DNA of 64,000 bases from Paenibacillus tyrphae (GCF_027925525.1 NZ_BSDJ01000017.1:1-64000); one strand, 5' to 3'; shown: positions 20,500 to 29,814, counted from the first letter of the stretch. Made by a program: numbers and translations. Notes: a model not told the origin generated them from the sequence alone.

Positions 20500-21078
20500 G
20501 TCTCCTCCCCCTATAGGTGTTGTCGAAGAGTGGATCCCATTCTCTGCTAATTATATACAAATAATAGGACCTATTGGCATGAGACATTTATCCTAATTTT
20601 AGGAGATTAAATTTACAGAAAACAAAATAACCATTTTTATTCATTTATGTAATAAAACCATACTTCTTTTTGTTTTCACTTTTACTTTTTTTCCATCGGC
20701 TTGGCTTGTTTATTTTACATTTCATTCATTTTAATTCTAAAGAAACCGTAAATTGACGCGAAATTTGTAAAAACAACTCTAAAAAAGTCCGGTTCCCTTA
20801 GAGACTTCCCATGCCAGCCATTTTGACCAAGATTTACGAAACTAATAAAATCAAAACGAAAATTCCGTTAAGACAAAATGGTCTCCGGCAAGGCTTCACA
20901 AAAAAACGCTCTTGTCGAATTGTGTCAAACTAACATTCGTAAAAACTAAGACTTAAGACCTATATACTTGTGTTCGTAATAAAAACGTCAAGCGAATACG
21001 ATTGAGCAATATCATCCAATTCTTCTTTAAGGGCATTCTGATATAGTTACAAGGAGGAGCTGTTAAGGAGGAGAACAC
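20500..21078. promoter_or_regulatory. AT-rich divergent control region between thioesterase and AraC genes
   Basis: About 580 bp without a gene, markedly AT-rich compared with the window. It separates the leftward NRPS cluster from the rightward AraC gene, so it should hold promoters for both. Near the thioesterase are two palindromes: AATAGG-A-CCTATT at 20563-20575 and TCCTAA-TT-TTAGGA at 20591-20604. Both combine TAGG and CCTA, as does the repeat at 19657-19673. I could not fix the promoter boxes with confidence. An AAGGAGG site lies directly before the AraC start. Confidence 0.5.
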
Positions 21079-21933
21079 ATGCCCAATGAGATTAGAACCG
21101 TGTGCTATGACACGGATTTGCAGATAGAAGCCTATCGTTTTGAAGGGATTATGCAGAAATTCCCCAACCATTTCCATGACTATTACGTGATTGGGTTTAT
21201 CGAAGAAGGTCAGCGGTATTTACAGTGTAACCATCAGGACTATATCATTCATCCCGGCGATATTCTTATTTTTAATCCGAGGGATATTCATTCCTGCGAG
21301 CAGATTGATGAGAAAGTATTGGATTATCGCTGTATCAATATACAGCCGGATCGGATGAGACAAGTTGTATTGGAGATCACCGGTCGCGATTATTTGCCTG
21401 ATTTCACGCACAACGTGATTTGCCGAAGCGAGCTTGCATCCTCCTTACAGGAACTGCATCACATGATCTGTGAAGGGGAGACGGACTTTGTCAAAGAGGA
21501 ATTGTTCTTTTTTCTGATCGGACAGCTTATGCAGGACTATTCGGATACTTCCGCCGAGGGAACGGCCCAGGAGCGTGATTCCGAGTTTCAAGCGGTTTGC
21601 GATTATATGGAGACAAATTTTTTCCAAAAAATCACGCTGGATGAGTTGAGCGGTATGGTTGGCCTCAGCAAATATCATTTTCTACGGTCCTTCACCCGGC
21701 AGAGAGGAATTTCCCCTTATAATTATCTGGAGACGATACGGATCGGCAAGGCCAAAAAGTTGTTGGAGCAAGGCATTGCTCCCGTTGACGCAGCGCATCA
21801 AACCGGATTCAGCGATCAAAGTCATTTTACGAATTTTTTCAAAAGATTTATTGGTTTGACCCCCCGGCAGTATATGCGCATCTTCCTCCATGCTAACCCG
21901 GTGGAGCGCTCCGCTCCCAAGGAGGACGTATGA
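21079..21933 (+). CDS. AraC-family transcriptional regulator (cupin sensor plus HTH)
   Basis: 284 residues. The N-terminal part is a cupin-like sensor with a His-rich stretch, FPNHFHDYY, and the strand motif [16 protein letters not shown]. The C-terminal 100 residues form the double [23 protein letters not shown], then [23 protein letters not shown]. The start is preceded by AAGGAGG. Its stop overlaps the start of the EamA gene by 4 bp (ATGA), so the two are co-translated and the regulator most likely controls the transporter. A role in the neighbouring NRPS cluster is possible because it is divergent to it, but nothing in the sequence proves that. Confidence 0.93.
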   Translation: MPNEIRTVCYDTDLQIEAYRFEGIMQKFPNHFHDYYVIGFIEEGQRYLQCNHQDYIIHPGDILIFNPRDIHSCEQIDEKVLDYRCINIQPDRMRQVVLEITGRDYLPDFTHNVICRSELASSLQELHHMICEGETDFVKEELFFFLIGQLMQDYSDTSAEGTAQERDSEFQAVCDYMETNFFQKITLDELSGMVGLSKYHFLRSFTRQRGISPYNYLETIRIGKAKKLLEQGIAPVDAAHQTGFSDQSHFTNFFKRFIGLTPRQYMRIFLHANPVERSAPKEDV

Positions 21934-22826
21934 CGGATTCCCGTAAAAAAGCCGCCGCACACTTTGCGGCGTTTGTGACCATATTGATTTGGGGGACAAC
22001 CTTTATCTCGACCAAGGTTCTGCTGGTGGAATTTACCCCCCTTGAAATTTTGTTTTTTCGCTTCATTCTTGGCTATATCGTGCTGTGGGCGGTTTATCCG
22101 CGCTTCTTCAAAACGGGACGCATTCGAGAGGAGCTGCTCTTCGCAGGAGCCGGGCTTTGCGGCGTTACCATGTATTTTTTGCTCGAAAATATCGCCTTAG
22201 TCCATACCTTGGCCTCAAATGTAGGGATTATCGTTTCCCTTGCTCCGTTCATCACTGCCGTTTTAGCGCATTTTCTGCTGAAAGAGGAACCGCTGCATCT
22301 GCAGTTTTTCATCGGGTTCATCGTCGCGATCCTCGGTATTGTCTTCATCACCTTGAATGGCAGTTATATTTTAAAGCTCAATCCGCTAGGCGATGTTCTG
22401 GCCATTCTCGCCTGCTTGTTTTGGGGGGCCTATTCCATTTTGATGCGTCATATCAGCAAGCTCGGCTATCCTGCCGTGGGCATCACCCGCCGTGTCTTTT
22501 TTTACGGATTGATCTTCATGCTGCCCGTGTTGCCCGTGTCCGACTTTCGTTTAGATCTGGAACGATTTGCCGAAGGAAGCCACCTTCTCAATCTATTATT
22601 TCTTGGCATGGGTGCCTCCGCGCTCTGCTTTGTGACATGGAACTGGAGTGTCGGCGTTCTCGGCGCAGTCAAAACAAGCATCTACATTTACCTGGTCCCG
22701 GTCATCACCGTAACGGCCTCCTATCTGATTCTGCATGAGAACATCACCGGAACCGCTTTATTAGGCACGTTTCTTACGCTGGCGGGATTATTTCTTTCCG
22801 AGAAAAAAACGAAGAAGGCGAAATAA
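21930..22826 (+). CDS. EamA/DMT-family membrane transporter
   Basis: 298 residues with about ten hydrophobic helices in two similar halves, typical of the drug/metabolite transporter superfamily (EamA repeats). It begins [24 protein letters not shown], where the WGTTF stretch is a family hallmark. The C-terminus is a lysine-rich tail. It is translationally coupled to the AraC gene by an ATGA overlap. Likely an exporter of small metabolites or amino acids, with unknown substrate. A terminator hairpin follows directly. Confidence 0.93.
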   Translation: MTDSRKKAAAHFAAFVTILIWGTTFISTKVLLVEFTPLEILFFRFILGYIVLWAVYPRFFKTGRIREELLFAGAGLCGVTMYFLLENIALVHTLASNVGIIVSLAPFITAVLAHFLLKEEPLHLQFFIGFIVAILGIVFITLNGSYILKLNPLGDVLAILACLFWGAYSILMRHISKLGYPAVGITRRVFFYGLIFMLPVLPVSDFRLDLERFAEGSHLLNLLFLGMGASALCFVTWNWSVGVLGAVKTSIYIYLVPVITVTASYLILHENITGTALLGTFLTLAGLFLSEKKTKKAK

Positions 22827-22850
22827 AAAAACACCCGACAGGTGTTTTCC
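22825..22850. terminator. Bidirectional terminator after the EamA gene
   Basis: AAAACACC and GGTGTTTT form a stem around a short CGACA loop, with A-run and T-run on either side. It can end the rightward EamA transcript and possibly the leftward AraC transcript ending at 22883. Confidence 0.8.
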
Positions 22851-22882
22851 CCCATTCGATATGCGAAAAAAGGAGAACAGCG

Positions 22883-23839
22883 TCAGGTGTTCTGTTTAAC
22901 GTCATGCTGTAAACGGTACTGCATCGGCGTGGTGCCAAGCTTTTTCTTAAACACGTAATGCAAATAGTTGGCGCTGGAGAAGCCGTTCTGAAACGCAATC
23001 TGATCGATCGTAAGCTCGCTCTCGGCCAATTCCTTGCAGATTTGCGCGAGCCGCACATGCTCGATGTACTCGCTGAACGTGCCTCCCGTTTGCTCGCGAA
23101 AAATGCGCTGCAGCTGTCTCGGGCTGACCTGCACCCGCTCCGCCACCACCTCCAGCGTTAGCGGCGCCATGTAGTTGTCCTTGATGAACTGGGCGGCTAG
23201 CTGGTAACGGTAGTTTTTCATATCGCGGGAAGGCAGGTCCCGCTGCGGCGTATCGTCGTAGGCGCGCGTCATCCGCAGCAGCACCTGAATGATCGATTGC
23301 TTGATCACCGTCAGGACTCCCGGCTGATTCTCGTACCAGGCCCGGTATGCGGTCATAAAGCATTCCATCGCCTTGTATTTGTCGGCCATCGGCCGGGGAG
23401 GCAACTGCTCCAAGCGGCGGATGCACGCTTCCGCCTCCGCCTGCTCCCAGCGGGCTCCCCACTCCTCCGTCTCTTCCGCTTCCAGCTTTTGAATATCGAT
23501 ATGCAGACACAGCTCATCCATCGCCTCGAAAGCGTCCGCCTCCTGATAATGCAGAAGACCGGGGCCGGTCAAATACATCTGGCCTTCCTGCAGCGAATAC
23601 GGCTCACTGCCGAGAATGACCTTCCCTTTGCCGCGCGGGATAAAATGAAATTCGAAGTCCGAATGCTTATGAAAATGCACGATCCGGCCCGGAGCAAAGC
23701 TGGTATGGTGAAAGTTCAGCATGCGAATGCCGTAACGGCCCCATTTGAACTCCACCTCCAGCCGGTCAAGCGCCGTCGGGTTTTCCAGCATCAGCTCGAA
23801 CGGATACGGCCTCGCGCCGATTCGGGACTGGCCGTTCAT
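22883..23839 (-). CDS. AraC-family transcriptional regulator (cupin plus HTH) of a sugar-type operon
   Basis: 318 residues. The N-terminal cupin includes HTSFAPGRIVHFHKHSDFEF and the GQMYLTGPGLLHYQ stretch. The C-terminal AraC HTH reads PLTLEVVAERVQVSPRQLQR, then GFSSANYLHYVFKKKLGTTP. Its start overlaps the stop of the upstream dehydrogenase gene by 4 bp (ATGA), so it is the last gene of a leftward operon with two Gfo/Idh/MocA dehydrogenases. Inference: it senses a sugar or polyol and regulates these genes. Confidence 0.93.
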   Translation of the reverse strand: MNGQSRIGARPYPFELMLENPTALDRLEVEFKWGRYGIRMLNFHHTSFAPGRIVHFHKHSDFEFHFIPRGKGKVILGSEPYSLQEGQMYLTGPGLLHYQEADAFEAMDELCLHIDIQKLEAEETEEWGARWEQAEAEACIRRLEQLPPRPMADKYKAMECFMTAYRAWYENQPGVLTVIKQSIIQVLLRMTRAYDDTPQRDLPSRDMKNYRYQLAAQFIKDNYMAPLTLEVVAERVQVSPRQLQRIFREQTGGTFSEYIEHVRLAQICKELAESELTIDQIAFQNGFSSANYLHYVFKKKLGTTPMQYRLQHDVKQNT

Positions 23840-24855
23840 GGCTGCAAATCGTTAAGCTTGCAGGCCGCCCCGGAGCGTGCGGACAAGTTCGAAGCTTCCA
23901 TTAACCGCGTCAGGTCGAGCGCAAGCCCGATATTTTCGTCCGCCGTCGTTCCCTGCTGAATATGGGCTACCCACTGATGAAACGCCGACGGTCGACCGGC
24001 CGGAAGCTCCTGCACCCGCCATTCCTCGTCCGACGCCGCTTCGCCCTTCGCTGTGCGTACGAGCAAACGGTTGTCGTGCGTCGAATAGAGCAAGCTGCCT
24101 TCCGTGCCGTGCACTTCAATAACGAACGGCGAGTGCCGATTGACGAAGCCCGCCTCCACAACGGCAAGCGCCCCGCTGGAATAACGCAGCACGGACACCG
24201 CATTGTCCTCGACTTCTCTGCCGGTAACGAAGCCGTAGTTGGCCGTTACGCTCTCCGGCATGCCGAGGAACAAGCGGGCCAAATACATCGGATGGCAGCC
24301 GAGGTCGATCATCGCGCCGCCGCCGCATTGCTCCGCATTGTAGAAGTGCGCGGGAAGCCAACCGTTCGCCGAATGGTCGTTCGGAATCGCGCCGTTATGA
24401 GACAGCCGTGTGCGGACTAGCGTCACCTCGCCGAGCAGCCCCCGGCTCAGCACGTCCTGTACGGCCAGCGTGTAGCCTTCGTTCAAGCGCGGAAGCGACA
24501 CCGTTAATTTGACGTCGGCCTTGCGGACCGCCTCCATAATCTCGTTGCTTTCCTTCAGCGTCGGCGCGACGACTTTTTCCGTAAAAATATGTTTGCCCGC
24601 CTGCGCCGCTGCCACCATCACACCCCGGTGCAGATTGGTCGGCGTATCGACAATGACCGCATCGATATCCGGCTGGGCGAGAAGCTCATCCAGCTTGTCG
24701 TAAAACCGGACGCTCCGCGCTTCCGCTTCCCGGCGTCCACGCTCCGGCAGCTCATCCCATACGGCCACAATTTCCGTATCCGGATGCTCCGCCGCCTGCT
24801 TCGCGTAATCGGCGGCATGCACATGCCAAAAGCTAAGCATCGCTACTTTGATCAT
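23836..24855 (-). CDS. Gfo/Idh/MocA-family NAD(P)-dependent oxidoreductase
   Basis: 339 residues from the ATG at 24855, chosen because GGAAGG lies 9 bases upstream; an in-frame ATG at 24864 overlaps that site. It has an N-terminal Rossmann domain (MIKVAMLSFWHVHAADYA), the family's catalytic-lysine region as HIFTEKVVAP, and the C-terminal domain with GGGAMIDLGCHPMYLARL. The unusual FWHVHA in place of the usual GxGxxG resembles the subgroup starting with a SFWHVH motif. The gene is 24 bp after the second dehydrogenase gene. Substrate unknown, probably a sugar or inositol-like compound. Confidence 0.9.
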   Translation of the reverse strand: MIKVAMLSFWHVHAADYAKQAAEHPDTEIVAVWDELPERGRREAEARSVRFYDKLDELLAQPDIDAVIVDTPTNLHRGVMVAAAQAGKHIFTEKVVAPTLKESNEIMEAVRKADVKLTVSLPRLNEGYTLAVQDVLSRGLLGEVTLVRTRLSHNGAIPNDHSANGWLPAHFYNAEQCGGGAMIDLGCHPMYLARLFLGMPESVTANYGFVTGREVEDNAVSVLRYSSGALAVVEAGFVNRHSPFVIEVHGTEGSLLYSTHDNRLLVRTAKGEAASDEEWRVQELPAGRPSAFHQWVAHIQQGTTADENIGLALDLTRLMEASNLSARSGAACKLNDLQP

Positions 24856-24879
24856 CGTTCCCATCCTTCCTTCCGGCGT

Positions 24880-25962
24880 TTAGTCGAAGTATACGGCTTT
24901 GCCCGTTTTCGCCGATTCGTAGATCGCTTCGAGAATTTCGGACACGACGCAAGCCTGCTCCGGCGTGACGACCGGCTGCTTGTCATGCAGGATGGCATCG
25001 ATCCACAGACGCATTTCCGTATCCGGCGCGCTCTCGCTTTGCCCGTCGTAGAAATCGACTCCGCCGCTGCCAAGCTGGATCTTGTTCATGTACAAGCGGC
25101 TCAGCTTCTCTCCGTTCAGCCGGAGGCCGTCCTCCATATCCGCGCCGCCTTCCGTTCCGCACAAGGTGCTCTTCGCTTCCTTCGCATCGAGCGTATTGAG
25201 CGCCCAGCTCGATTCCAGCATGATGGTCGCGCCGTTTTTCATGACGATCATGCCGAAGGCCGAATCTTCCACCGTAAACTTCTTCGGGTCCCAAGGTCCC
25301 CAAGCATTGGCAGCGTTTTCTTTCCCCGATAATTTATGAAATGCCGTTCCAAGTACGACCTTCGGTTCGTAGTTGTCCATCAGCCAGAGGGTCAGGTCGA
25401 GGGCATGCGTGCCGATATCGATCAGCGGTCCTCCGCCCTGCTTTTCCTCGTCCAGGAAGACGCCCCAAGTCGGCACGGCGCGGCGACGAACGGCATGCGC
25501 TTTCGCATAGTAGATGTCGCCAAGCTCGCCTTCCTCGCAAATGCGTTTCAAATAAAGACTGTCCGCCCGGAACCGGTTGTTGTAGCCGATCGTCAGCTTC
25601 TTGCCTGTCCGCTTGGCTGCCTCGACCATCCGGCGCGCATCGGCCGCCGTCTTGGCCATCGGCTTCTCGCACATCACATGCTTGCCGGCTTCCAGCGCCG
25701 CAACCGTGATCTCCGCATGGGAATCGTTCGGCGTACACACGTGAACGACATCAATCGACGCATCCTGCAGCAGCGTTTTATAATCTTCATAGACCTTCGC
25801 TTCCGCACTGCCGTACTTCGCTTTCGCTTCCTCGGCCCGATCGGAAATAATATCACAAAATGCGACAAGTTCAACTTGATCCAAACGAGACAGACTCGGC
25901 AAATGCTTTCCGTTTGCAATGCCGCCGCATCCGATAATGGCTATTTTGAGCTTCTGGGACAC
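24880..25962 (-). CDS. Gfo/Idh/MocA-family NAD(P)-dependent oxidoreductase
   Basis: 360 residues. The Rossmann fold begins IAIIGCGGIANGKHLPSL, giving a GxGxxA dinucleotide loop. HVMCEKPMAKT supplies the family EKP lysine, and GGGPLIDIGTHALDLTLWLM is the substrate-domain signature with the conserved His. First gene of the leftward three-gene unit (dehydrogenase, dehydrogenase, AraC). Likely acts in the cytoplasm on a sugar derivative. No more precise assignment is possible from sequence. Confidence 0.93.
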   Translation of the reverse strand: MSQKLKIAIIGCGGIANGKHLPSLSRLDQVELVAFCDIISDRAEEAKAKYGSAEAKVYEDYKTLLQDASIDVVHVCTPNDSHAEITVAALEAGKHVMCEKPMAKTAADARRMVEAAKRTGKKLTIGYNNRFRADSLYLKRICEEGELGDIYYAKAHAVRRRAVPTWGVFLDEEKQGGGPLIDIGTHALDLTLWLMDNYEPKVVLGTAFHKLSGKENAANAWGPWDPKKFTVEDSAFGMIVMKNGATIMLESSWALNTLDAKEAKSTLCGTEGGADMEDGLRLNGEKLSRLYMNKIQLGSGGVDFYDGQSESAPDTEMRLWIDAILHDKQPVVTPEQACVVSEILEAIYESAKTGKAVYFD

Positions 25963-26092
25963 TTGATACGCCTCCTATTTTTGTACGACATGCCTTCATA
26001 GTAGCATGATTGAGGCGGCGATGAAATTGCAATTTGACGACAGGAAAAAGTAAGATATTGCGACATTGTCAAAATCACAGAGCACATACTTA

Positions 26093-27274
26093 TTAACGGG
26101 AAGCCTCCCGCAAAAACTGTCCGATCCGGCGGACTGCTTCCTGAAGCCGGTCCTCTTCCTGAACGAGCGCGATGCGGACATAGCCTTCACCTTCCTTGCC
26201 GAACGCGTCGCCCGGAATAACGACGACGCCCGCGGAATACAGCATTTCCCGGGAAATCTGCCGGGATGTCCAGCCTTCCGGGATCGGCGCCCAGATAAAC
26301 ATCGTCGCCTTCGGTTTCGGAATGCTCCAGCCCGCTTCGTTCAGCCCTTTGATCACAATATCCCGTCGCCGTTCGTACAGCGCTGCGACTGATCGGCTCC
26401 CCGGCATCATATCTTCCTCCAGCGCTGCGATGCCGGCATGCTGCACAGCCAAATATACGCCGTAGTCGATATTGGATTTCAGCACGCGCAGAGCACGGAC
26501 CGCGTCACGCTGTCCGACCATGAAGGCGATGCGGCAGCCGGCCATATTGAAGCTTTTCGACAAGGAATGGAACTCGACGGCGATGTCTTTCGCTCCCTCG
26601 ACTTCCAGGATGCTGGGCGGCTTGAAGCCGTCAAACGACATCTCGGAATAAGCGAGATCGTGCACCAGCAGCAGCTCGTGCTCGCGTGCATATTCCACCA
26701 GCCGCTCGAAAAACGTCAAGTCGGCCACCGCCGACAGCGGGTTGCTCGGATAGTTCAAGAGCATGAATTTCGCTTGCCGCGCCACTTCTTCTGGGATGTC
26801 CTCCAGCTTCGGCAAAAAGCCGTTATCGGCCCGCAGCGGCATATAGTAAGGCTGCACCCCGGCCAACACCAGACTCGCGGAATAAATCGGATAGCCCGGA
26901 TCGGGAACCATCACGGTATCGCCGGGGTCCGTCACTGCCATCGCCAAGTGCGCCAAGCCATCCTGCGAGCCCATCAGCGTGACGATCTCCTCCTCCGGAT
27001 CGAGCGTCACCCCAAACCGGTGGGCGTACCAGCGGGCGACCGTTTGCCGGAATTGCGTACTCCCTTCCGATGTCGGATAGCCGTACATTCCCGGATCGTT
27101 CACCGCGAGCGTTAACGCTTCCATGACACGGGCGGACGGTGCCCGGTCCGGGCTCCCGATGCCGAGGTCGATCACATCGACGCCGCGTGCCGTCACTTCC
27201 CGCTTCCACGCCGCCATCTCAGAAAAAATAGCCGAACCCAGTTCGGCCAATCGTTTCGATTCCCATCGTTTCAT
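26093..27274 (-). CDS. Class I/II PLP-dependent aminotransferase (LL-diaminopimelate/aspartate aminotransferase-like)
   Basis: 393 residues, fold-type I. Visible motifs are DLGIGSPDRAPS near residue 37, YPTSEGSTQFR, the LNYPSNPLSAV substrate region, the cofactor-binding lysine in FHSLSKSFNMAGCRIAF, and a C-terminal GEGYVRIALV arginine region. It belongs to the group often named LL-DAP aminotransferase-like in Bacilli. The exact amino donor and acceptor are not evident. It stands between the dehydrogenase operon and the M50 protease gene, about 50 bp after the latter, so the two may be co-transcribed. Confidence 0.92.
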   Translation of the reverse strand: MKRWESKRLAELGSAIFSEMAAWKREVTARGVDVIDLGIGSPDRAPSARVMEALTLAVNDPGMYGYPTSEGSTQFRQTVARWYAHRFGVTLDPEEEIVTLMGSQDGLAHLAMAVTDPGDTVMVPDPGYPIYSASLVLAGVQPYYMPLRADNGFLPKLEDIPEEVARQAKFMLLNYPSNPLSAVADLTFFERLVEYAREHELLLVHDLAYSEMSFDGFKPPSILEVEGAKDIAVEFHSLSKSFNMAGCRIAFMVGQRDAVRALRVLKSNIDYGVYLAVQHAGIAALEEDMMPGSRSVAALYERRRDIVIKGLNEAGWSIPKPKATMFIWAPIPEGWTSRQISREMLYSAGVVVIPGDAFGKEGEGYVRIALVQEEDRLQEAVRRIGQFLREASR

Positions 27275-27321
27275 CTATTTGCTACCTCGTTTTCCTTCCG
27301 AACGGCCATTCGGAATGTTGA

Positions 27322-28410
27322 TTATACCTTCAGTCCCGTTACCTCGTGAACGTACCACATCATGCCGATGAGAAACGCTGCAAGCAGCGCATACGCCGTC
27401 CCGTACTTCCATCGCGACGCCGTAGGAACTTCGTAGTATTTGTCATTTTCGTATAGACGGTAATCGATCTGGCAGTGGATCATCAGATGCAGACCGTCTT
27501 CCTTCCGGAGATGCTCTACCCGGGTCACGTGTGCACGCTTGATGATTCCTTGATGCATGAGTGGCACCGTTCCTTGAAAATGAAGGCCTTCCCAGAGAAC
27601 GTTCACATACTGCTGCCCGTCCAAATCCGAGAACGTGACAAAAGGCAGCTCCCGCTTATGCTCCGGGCCGGGAATCATATAGCCCTGCGCCAGCAGCGGC
27701 TCGGCCGCCACCAGAAAGCTTGCGTTGACGAACCGCTCCTCGCCTTGCTTGCGGTATTTGACGAATTTTTTGTACAGATCGTAGGCGAACATCGCCCAAA
27801 TGATGAAGAACAAATACGAGCGCAGGTATATAATGACGACCAGCCCTCCGACCAGGCCGACCAGCCAGAGCCAGCGCGTTACCGCCGTCGCGATCCGTCC
27901 TCCGTCAAGCGGATGAATCGGCAGCAGGTTGATCAGATTAAGAAAAAAGCCGACATAAGCGATGGAATAAAGCAGTTTACTATACTCCGGGTTATCCAGC
28001 GCATAGGCTGCGCCGAACACGGCTAACGCGCCGACCGTTCCGAGAACGGGTCCCCCCAAAGCGACATACGCTTCCGTCACCGCATCCCGGGGATTCCGCT
28101 TCATGGTGATCAGCGCGCCCAGAAACGGGATAAACACCGGGGCCGTCACAGGCATCCCTTTTTGCTTGGCGGCAATGACATGACCGAGCTCGTGGATGAG
28201 CAGCAGCAGGACTAAGCCGATAGCGAACTGCCACGGAAACACGATCGCATACGCGCCGATGGTCACCGCCATCGAGATGATCGCTCCCCCGAATTTGCCG
28301 AGCTTCAGCAATGGCAGCAGCGTTTTCAGCTGCGTCAGAATGAAGGTCGCGGCTGCGCCGATATACCAAAGCGGATTTTGTTTTTTCGGTTTAGGTCTTT
28401 GCTGCAACAA
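27322..28410 (-). CDS. M50/site-2-protease-family membrane metalloprotease
   Basis: 362 residues. The zinc site LIHELGHVIAAK lies in a hydrophobic helix near residue 92, and the second metal motif LLPIHPLDGGRI near residue 170 supplies the conserved Asp. Several membrane helices surround both, then a soluble C-terminal region of about 130 residues and a final helix near the C-terminus. The architecture matches bacterial site-2-protease relatives without PDZ domain. Substrate unknown. It is followed by the aminotransferase gene and preceded by the ArsC-like gene 23 bp upstream. Confidence 0.93.
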   Translation of the reverse strand: MLQQRPKPKKQNPLWYIGAAATFILTQLKTLLPLLKLGKFGGAIISMAVTIGAYAIVFPWQFAIGLVLLLLIHELGHVIAAKQKGMPVTAPVFIPFLGALITMKRNPRDAVTEAYVALGGPVLGTVGALAVFGAAYALDNPEYSKLLYSIAYVGFFLNLINLLPIHPLDGGRIATAVTRWLWLVGLVGGLVVIIYLRSYLFFIIWAMFAYDLYKKFVKYRKQGEERFVNASFLVAAEPLLAQGYMIPGPEHKRELPFVTFSDLDGQQYVNVLWEGLHFQGTVPLMHQGIIKRAHVTRVEHLRKEDGLHLMIHCQIDYRLYENDKYYEVPTASRWKYGTAYALLAAFLIGMMWYVHEVTGLKV

Positions 28411-28433
28411 GACTCACGCTCCTTAGACAAACC

Positions 28434-28823
28434 TTACGATTCGTTCCCCCAATTTTCCTCGTACAGCTCCGGCTTGAAGCCAACCGTCACCCGCGTCCCG
28501 TCCGTCGCGACCGGCCGTTTGATCAGCTTGCCGTTCGATGCGAGCAGCTTCATTTTCTCCTCGTCGTTCAACTGCGGCAGCTTGTCCTTAAGCTGCATTT
28601 CCTTATACACCTCGCCGGAGACGTTAAACCACTTTTTGATGTCCAGCCCGCTTTGCGGGATCAGCGTCCGAAGCTCCTCTACGGTCGGCGGCTGCTCCAT
28701 AATGTGGATCGCCTCCACTTCCCATCCGTGCTCTTTGAGCCACTTCAACGCGCTCCGGCAGGTGCTGCAAGCAGGGTATTGAAAAACTTTGATCGCTTTG
28801 CTCTTGCTCATGATTTCTCTCAT
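28434..28823 (-). CDS. ArsC/Spx-fold family protein (YusI/YffB-like)
   Basis: 129 residues from the ATG at 28823, or 125 from the in-frame ATG at 28811 (MSKSKAIKV). It has a thioredoxin-like ArsC fold with YPACSTCRSALKWL, so a CxxC pair is present. The C-terminal TLIPQSGLDIKKWFNVSGEVYKEM and LIKRPVAT segments match the YffB/YusI type of uncharacterised ArsC relatives rather than Spx itself. Role unknown, probably a cytosolic thiol reductase or regulator. Confidence 0.9.
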   Translation of the reverse strand: MREIMSKSKAIKVFQYPACSTCRSALKWLKEHGWEVEAIHIMEQPPTVEELRTLIPQSGLDIKKWFNVSGEVYKEMQLKDKLPQLNDEEKMKLLASNGKLIKRPVATDGTRVTVGFKPELYEENWGNES

Positions 28824-29007
28824 CCTTATCCTATCCTGAAATGGTTAACTATGACATGAATTCATTATACCGATGAATCGGCGGGTCCTGCAAATCGCCA
28901 TCGACGCGGTTAAAAGTTGAAAAAAGGCAGCCAAGCGCAGATAATGGAAAAGAGTCCCATAGAAGGAGTTTAGCCATGATTATGTTCTTAAACTCATTTA
29001 CAGCTTC

Positions 29008-29742
29008 ATGATGCCTCCCGGCTGCTTCGTTCCGCTGCTGCTCCTGATCGGATGGTGGCTTTACGCCCGCGTCCGCCGCTCGGCCGGCATCGTTCTGTTC
29101 GCCTCGGCCGGCATCGTTCTGTTCGCCTCGGCCTGCCTCGTCTATTTGCTCTCGATCCCGCTGGTCGGCGAAACGGCGCTGCAGTCGATCGAAAATCGCT
29201 ATTCGCCGCCTGCCGTCCTGCAGGGCGACGTCTACGTCATGCTGACCGGCGGAGCGGTGTCGGGGACCCCGGACGTGAACAGTACCGGCCATTTGAGCGG
29301 CAGCACACTGCACCGTGTCGTCGCGGTGGCCGAGCTGTACGCCGCTAAGCCGCTGCCGATCATCGTCTCCGGCGGGCAGGTGTACGCCGATACGGCCAAC
29401 GAGGGCCAATTGGCCCGCAGCAAGCTTATTGCGCTGGGCGTTCCGGCCGAAGCGATCCGGTTGGACGACCGGAGCCGCACAACGCAAGAGAATGCGCAAT
29501 ACTCGAAGCAGCTGCTGGACGAAGGCGGTTGGAAGCGGCCGATCCTCGTGACGTCGGCTTTTCATATGCCTCGCTCGGTGAAGCATTTTGCCGCGCAGCA
29601 CGTTCAGGTCGTTCCTTATCCGGTCGATTATAAGATCAGCCGCGGCACAGACTGGACGGGAAGACTATGGATTCCGACCTCAGCGGCCATGGACGATCTG
29701 AGCCTCACGGCCAAAGAGTATTTGGGACTTCTGCAGAAATGA
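29008..29742 (+). CDS. YdcF/DUF218-family membrane protein, 5' end apparently frameshifted
   Basis: 244 residues from the ATG at 29008. Two N-terminal hydrophobic helices are followed by the DUF218 domain with VMLTGGAVSGTP, IIVSGGQVYADTANEG, DDRSRTTQENAQYS and VTSAFHMPRSV. No ribosome site precedes 29008. A good AGAAGGAG site precedes an ATG at 28976, whose frame ends at a TGA overlapping the 29008 ATG (ATGA). In the frame of the gene, 28987-29007 reads LKLIYSF, the usual family N-terminus, but with no start. A single missing base near 28986-28989 would join the two. Either a frameshift or sequence error, or translation by reinitiation. Confidence 0.8.
   Translation: MMPPGCFVPLLLLIGWWLYARVRRSAGIVLFASAGIVLFASACLVYLLSIPLVGETALQSIENRYSPPAVLQGDVYVMLTGGAVSGTPDVNSTGHLSGSTLHRVVAVAELYAAKPLPIIVSGGQVYADTANEGQLARSKLIALGVPAEAIRLDDRSRTTQENAQYSKQLLDEGGWKRPILVTSAFHMPRSVKHFAAQHVQVVPYPVDYKISRGTDWTGRLWIPTSAAMDDLSLTAKEYLGLLQK
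29081..29128. repeat. 24-bp perfect tandem duplication in the ydcF-like gene
   Basis: Two identical 24-bp units, each starting CGGCCGGCATCGTTC, lie back to back and add eight residues (SAGIVLFA) to the second membrane helix. A third partial copy follows. The frame is kept. Confidence 0.95.
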
Positions 29743-29753
29743 ACGAAACCGAA

Positions 29754-29811
29754 AAAATCCGCTCGTTTCCCCGATCGTATCTTGAAATACGCGGGAACGG
29801 CGGATTTTTTA
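29754..29811. terminator. Bidirectional terminator between ydcF-like and rluA-type genes
   Basis: AAAAAATCCGC and GCGGATTTTTT pair at the outside, with inner pairs CGTT/AACG, CCCG-type and CGTAT/ATACG. The convergent flanking genes end within 15 bp on both sides. Confidence 0.9.
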
Positions 29812-29814
29812 TGC

